Shown piece by piece: positions 59,479-64,000 of a stretch of DNA of 64,000 bases. The notes under the pieces were generated by a model that saw only the letters and a program-made list of their open reading frames with translations, made no database searches and was not told the origin of the DNA. Each line of letters opens with the position of its first letter. Position 1 is the first letter of the stretch. Made by a program: the position numbers and the translations under genes. Source of the stretch: Papilionanthe hookeriana x Papilionanthe teres (Eukaryota > Streptophyta > Magnoliopsida > Asparagales > Orchidaceae); assembly GCA_022702705.1 (NCBI GenBank), contig CM040428.1:92562287-92626286 (forward strand), written 5' to 3'.

Positions 59479-61347
59479 TGATATACCTAAAATATATCGT
59501 ATTTTTATGCACATTTTTATACCTATTTTTAATGATATTACACTTTAATAGAAGGTATTTTGTGTTTTTCTTGCAGGTATGATGAAAATGGATGGTCATG
59601 ATGAAAGGAGCAAAATTGGATCAAATTTGGAGCAAAAAAATGAAAAATAAAAAATTTGGCACTGGCGGCTAAGCGCCGCTGGGCCGGCGCTTAGCCGCCA
59701 CAGTTAAAAATCGAATTTCAAATGGATTTGGTGCCAATTTCTAAGGGGATGGGATGCAACTCTTGGTGGTAACGTCCATAACTTCCTTTGGGCGGCAAGT
59801 TTGAATGAAGGGGTGCGTTCCTTGGTAGATACATCGAATCTGGACACATTTTGAAGAGACACCAAGGCACCTTTTGGTTTACTATTTAAAGAGAGTCTTA
59901 GGAAAGTTTAAGAGGCTCTTCCATTGCATTTTGAAGGGTTCTTTCTTTCTTTCTTTCTTTCTTTTGTTCTTCCACTGCATTTTTAAGAGTTTTTATTTTA
60001 GAGTAGGAGTAGAGAGTAGAAAGGAGAAAAGGGTCGGAGTGAAGTATTCTTCTTCCCACTTCTTTTCTTTCTTTTAATTTAGTTTTTATCAAGTCCGAAG
60101 TCCGTATTCCGAGTCAACGTAGTCGGGAGACTTGCTCGAGAAGTAGTTTAGTGAAGAGTTAAAGTTTCAGAGGAACTTCCTTAGTCTTGTGGAGAGGATT
60201 TTCAGATAAGTGTTTACTTTTATTTAGTTTATTTATATTTTCTTTCATTTATTATTTTTCTTATCGTTGTTTTAAATTTCAAATCAATGTGTTTTTATAT
60301 TTTCTCAATGCATTCTGAGTAGTTTACTTTGTCATTTTCTTTCTTAAATGGAGAAGTAATTAATTTAAAGAGAATTGTTATGGAAAGTATAAGTGTTTAA
60401 AAGTTGGAATAAGTTGTGAAGATTGATTCTAAAAACTTTATTTACTTCTTAATTTGGCCTGTTAAGTTGTAAAATTTAATGAGATTTTGTAAGATCCAAT
60501 GCGGTATTGTCTCATAAAAGTTAGTAGGAATCACATGCAATTATATGGGTGAGAACTGTAGTCCATATAATTGAATGTAATATTAGAAGATATTTTTATA
60601 AAAGGGAGTAGAATTAGAGGATTTTAGAGTTACAGACTAAAACCCCCTAATTTGGTTTGAAGTTTTGAGTTTTGTTATGAGAAGTTAGTCCCCAAGTGGT
60701 GGGAATCGAGGGAACTCTAGAGTGAGAGACTGGTATCTTCCCTGCCTAACCATGTTCAAAATAATATAAATTTTAAATTAACCTATGTTCTTTATAGAAC
60801 CAAGTAAGAGTAAAGAAAACATTTGCTTCTATCTGTCACAACAAAAATTTGAATACTTCCACAACAATACTTTAAGAATTATTACTACTTCATGAAAGGA
60901 AAGAAAAAGATATCCTAGTTAATAGTATTTTTCATCCAGTGTTATTAGTTATTGTAATTTTAATTTTTTGTTTAGCATTTTATTAAGAAAATTTCAAAAG
61001 ACATATCAACCTTCAAGTCTTTTCAAAATCAAGATATAATTTTTTGAAAACAATCAAAGAAAGTAAAAAGATAATTTCTCTGATTCCTTTAAAGATTTTA
61101 CATTTTCCCTGTGGGTTCGATATCTCATGGCTTAATCAGAAAGTCCTATATTACTTGATAAATAATACGTATACTTGCGTAGTATCCCATATTATAAAAT
61201 CATAATTTTCATATCTAAATCACATATATTTGGTGTGGAGTCAAGTTTTTGGCACACATACATATATCTACCGGACGAGACCAAGTTTTTGGCGTCGTTG
61301 CCAATTTTCATATCATATTTGTAAGCACATATATTTATCGGGGATCA
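59479..61347 (+). mobile_element. Solo LTR nested in E5 RT
   Basis: It starts TGATATACCTAAAATATATC and ends TCGGGGATCA, 1,869 bp. The flanks TATAT (59,474-59,478) and AATAT (61,348-61,352) are a 5-bp target duplication with one difference. It carries the best palindrome of the family (59,663-59,700), a (TTCT)6 run at 59,940, the GTCCCCAAGTGGTGGGAATC segment near 60,690, the conserved terminal block at 61,144-61,182, and two primer-site-like phrases (GTTTTTGGCACAC near 61,246 and TGGCGTCGTTGCC at 61,290). No internal region. Confidence 0.92.
59663..59700. repeat. Perfect inverted repeat, 16-bp arms, 6-bp spacer
   Basis: Left arm TGGCGGCTAAGCGCCG, spacer CTGGGC, right arm CGGCGCTTAGCCGCCA. It lies in U3 of the solo LTR, about 185 bp from the LTR start. 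It could fold as a strong hairpin or bind a dimeric factor. Confidence 0.97.
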
Positions 61348-61890
61348 AATATCACCAAATAAAAATTACTCTTGAGGATTAAGAGAAAACAAAAGTTACC
61401 AATCCTCATGGTACATTTGTTTTTAGAAGAATGCCCTTTGGTTTATGTATTGCCCCTGCTACATTTCAAAGATGTATGATGGCAATTTTTTGTGATTTAA
61501 TTGAAAAAGGAATTGAAGTATTTGTGGATGATTTTTTAGTGTTTGGAATTTCATTTGAATCATGTTTAAAACATTTATCCAAAGTTTTGAAATGTCGTGA
61601 AGAAACAAATCTAGTCCTTAATTGGGGAAAATGTCAATTTATGGTAGCAGGAGGATATATTTTGGGACATCAAATTTCAAAAAATGGTATGGAAGTAGAC
61701 CCTGCAAAAATTCAAGTGATCGCTAATTTACCTTGCCTAAAAAATTTAAGGGAGATTAGGAGTTTTTTGGGACATGCTAGATTCTACAGGAGTTATATTA
61801 AAGTCTTTTCAACAATTGCTATGCCTCTATGCCAGTTATTGGAAAAAGTTATCATTTTTTATTTTAATGAAGACTGCCTAAAAGGTTTTT
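61348..61890 (+). pseudogene. E5 reverse transcriptase, C-terminal part
   Basis: YHQIKITLED, then an open stretch from 61,431: MPFGLCIAPATFQRCMMAIFCDLIEKGIEVFVDDFLVFG with both aspartates of the catalytic FVDDF kept (61,519-61,533), SCLKHLSKVLK, KCQFMVAGGYILGHQISKNGMEVDPAKIQVI and REIRSFLGHARFYRSYIKVFS. A stop at 61,890 ends the frame before RNase H. Confidence 0.9.
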
Positions 61891-62400
61891 AATTATTAAA
61901 AGAAAGATTAATCACTACATCAATTATTTTTTCACCAAATTACGAAATAACTTTTGAATTAATGTGCCCTGCTAGTGATTATGCTATTGGAGCTGTTTTA
62001 GGATAAAAGCATGATAAATTTTTCAAAGTGATCTACTATGTTAAAAGAACTTTAAATGAAGCTCAAATCAATTATACCACAACTGAAAATAAGGTACTAG
62101 AAATAGTATATGCTTTTGATAAATTCAGATCATATTTGATTGGAACTAAATGTGTAGTGAATATTGATTATTTTGCTATTAAGTATTTAATGGAAAAGAA
62201 GGATACTAAACTAAAAATGATAAGATGGATTCTTATTTTACAAATTTAACTTTGAGATAGTAGATAGAAAGGGTGCTAATAATCAAATTCCTGATCATCT
62301 GTCAAGGCTTGATAATGAAAAATCTCTCTTTTCTGATGAAATTAATGAACATTTTCTTGATAACAAATTATTCACAAATAATGAGTGGCATGTTCCATAG
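61891..62400 (+). pseudogene. E5 RNase H domain
   Basis: FELMCPASDYAIGAVLG: the first catalytic Asp of CDASDY is Pro here. Then a stop near 62,004 and VIYYVKRTLNEAQINYTTTENKVLEIVYAFDKFRSYL, VVNIDYFAIKYLMEKKDTK (the HTDH motif is NIDY), and LRWILIL-like sequence to 62,249. More degraded than the E4 copy. Confidence 0.87.
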
Positions 62401-62412
62401 TATGCAGACATT

Positions 62413-63681
62413 GTGAACTTTATTGTTAGTAACATATTACCCTATGGATTGACATACCAACAGAGGAAGAAATTTTTATCTGAAGCTAAGACTTATTTTT
62501 GGGACGACCCATTTTTATATAAACAAGGAAAAGATCTGATTATTGGAAAATGTGTGCCTTTAGAAGAAACTTATGAAATTATTCAAAAATATCATGATTC
62601 TGATTTTGGGGAACATTTTGATGCTGATAAAACTACATATAAAATTCTACAATCTGGATTTTATTGGCCTACAATTTTTAATGATGTGAATGTTTATATT
62701 AAAAATTGTGTTCGGTGTCAGCGTGTAGACAATATTTCTAGAAGAAATCAAACGCCCCTCAATTATATGTTGGAAGTTGAAATATTTGTTGTTTGGGGAT
62801 TAGATTTCATGGGACCATTTATGCCAACTTTTGGAAATTTATACATATTAATGGAAGTAGACTATGTTTCTAAATGGATAGAAGTTGTTGCTTTGCCTCA
62901 ATGTGATACTCGGAGTGTTGCAAAGTTTTTAAGAAGAATATATTTTGTAGATTTGGAATGCCAAGGGTAATCATAACTGATGGGGGAAGTCATTTTAAAA
63001 ATGTAATTATGGAGAAATTAGTAAGGAAATATCATATCATCCATAAAATGGCTACTCCTTATTGTCCTCAAACAAGTAGTTTGGTTGAATTATTCAATCA
63101 TGAAATTAAAAGAATTTTGGAAATATTTGTTAATCCAAACAGAAACGATTGGTCAATTAAATTAGATTTTGCTTTGTGGGCTTATAGGACTGCTTACAGG
63201 ACTCCTATAAGAATGTCCCCATATTGACTAATTTTTTAGAAAGCTTGTCATTTACCAGTTGAACTTGAGCATAAAGCATATTTAGCTATTAAAGAGTTCA
63301 ATTATAATTTGAAGGATGCTGGTGAGAAAAGATTATTACAATTAAATGAGCTTGAAGAGATAAGGGATGAATCATATGAAAGTGTTAAGATATATAAAGA
63401 AAAGATGAAGATGTGGCATGATAGTAGGATTTTGAATAATAATATTGACCAAGACAACAAGTTTGCTATATAATGCCAGATTGAGATTATTTGCTGGAAA
63501 ACTTAAGTCCAGGTGGATGGGCCCATTTATTGTAGTGAAAGTTTATTCCTATGGCACTGTGGACATTAAAGATCCTAAAACTGAGAAATTATTTAAAGTA
63601 AATGGTCATAGACGGAAACCTTATTTCTCAGTTGAACAACTTAAACTTAATGAAAATTTGATATTGGATTGCCCAAATTAA
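62413..63681 (+). pseudogene. E5 integrase, frameshifted but with intact catalytic residues
   Basis: The open stretch 62,413-62,970 has the zinc-binding pattern (YHDSDFGEHF ... CVRCQ) intact and GLDFMGPF with the first Asp. A shift near 62,935 leads to IITDGGSHFKN (second Asp, about 62,970) and VELFNHEIKRILE (Glu, about 63,087). FALWAYRTAYRTPI follows, then a stop at 63,225, CHLPVELEHKAY, and after another shift the C-terminal domain KLKSRWMGPFIVVKV to stop 63,681. D, D and E are all present, unlike E3 and E4, so E5 is the least decayed integrase here. Confidence 0.9.
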
Positions 63682-63691
63682 GTATTGGGTA

Positions 63692-63736
63692 TGTCGGGCT
63701 GACGACGTTAAACCAAGCGCTTTGTAAGAGGCAACC
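63692..63736 (+). other. Conserved post-pol block, copy in E5
   Basis: GTCGGGCTGACGACGTTAAA, then CCAAGCGCTTTGTAAGAGGCAACC, 11 bp after the integrase stop. Confidence 0.82.
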
Positions 63737-63912
63737 GATAATTATCGTTGTGCTTTGCTTTAATTTTGTTTTGTGTATTTTATTTGGTTTTAAGTGAGTG
63801 TTTTATGGTAGTATTTTGATTATATTATGTTAATGGAGATTAATGTAACCTTAATTAACCATTTGGAGGAGCTAAAATGAGTTTTCGGACGTTTAGCATG
63901 CTAAATTGAGCA

Positions 63913-63951
63913 CTGGCAGCTAAGCGCCAGCAGTTGGCGCTTAGGCGGCGG
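63913..63951. repeat. GC-rich palindromic island after pol, E5
   Basis: CTGGCAGCTAAGCGCCAG and TTGGCGCTTAGGCGGCGG, at the same distance from the post-pol block as in E4. The window ends before the place where E4 has its TATA box. Confidence 0.85.
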
Positions 63952-64000
63952 ATTAGTAAAAAACATGAAAAATGAGTTTCTAGAAGCCATTATCATGGAG

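Overview
The window reads as repeat-dense nuclear DNA of a flowering plant. It is very AT-rich and holds long (TA)n microsatellites. It carries plant-type Ty3/Gypsy elements of the Athila kind (tRNA-Asp-like primer site, an env-position ORF of the putative plant transposon protein type), remnants of the Tat/Ogre kind, and an L1-clade LINE with an RNase H domain. The species cannot be named from the sequence. I find no host gene, no tRNA or rRNA gene, no CRISPR array and no intact transposon ORF; every coding stretch is a decayed retroelement.

Layout. 1-512: minus-strand LINE RT fragment ending at a (TG)n(TA)n tract. 1,690-2,690 and 12,705-13,193: two halves of a minus-strand Tat-like RT/RNase H, split by 'repeat A' (2,701-12,704). 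Repeat A is itself split in its (TA)n tract by a nearly complete LINE (8,047-12,593). 13,195-17,018: Athila-like element E1 (gag and protease, no RT or integrase). 17,019-24,260: repeat B. 24,261-25,053: 3'-end-like fragment. 25,054-26,941: minus-strand LTR. 26,942-33,760: repeat C. 33,761-42,244: Athila-like E3 on the minus strand (env-like, integrase, RNase H, RT, protease, gag, PBS, 5' LTR). 42,245-52,273: E4 on the plus strand (protease, RT, RNase H, integrase, env-like ORF, PPT, 3' LTR). 52,274-52,746: LTR fragment. 52,747-64,000: E5 on the plus strand (5' LTR, PBS, gag, protease, RT, RNase H, integrase), interrupted by one solo LTR inside its 5' LTR (54,024-55,871) and another inside its RT (59,479-61,347).

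Repeats A, B and C are three diverged copies of one long non-coding, LTR-like sequence. B shows the uninterrupted (TA)n site that, in A, received the LINE. The Athila-like elements share four features: a conserved block just after pol, GC-rich palindromes in U3 and again after pol, a conserved block near the LTR 3' end, and in E4 a TATA box between pol and the env-like ORF.

The most interesting observations are the LINE placed inside a (TA)n microsatellite with an unfilled paralogous site, the possible second promoter in front of the Athila env-like region, and LTRs that carry an older primer-site-like sequence upstream of their real 3' end. Boundaries marked approximate were set by eye.
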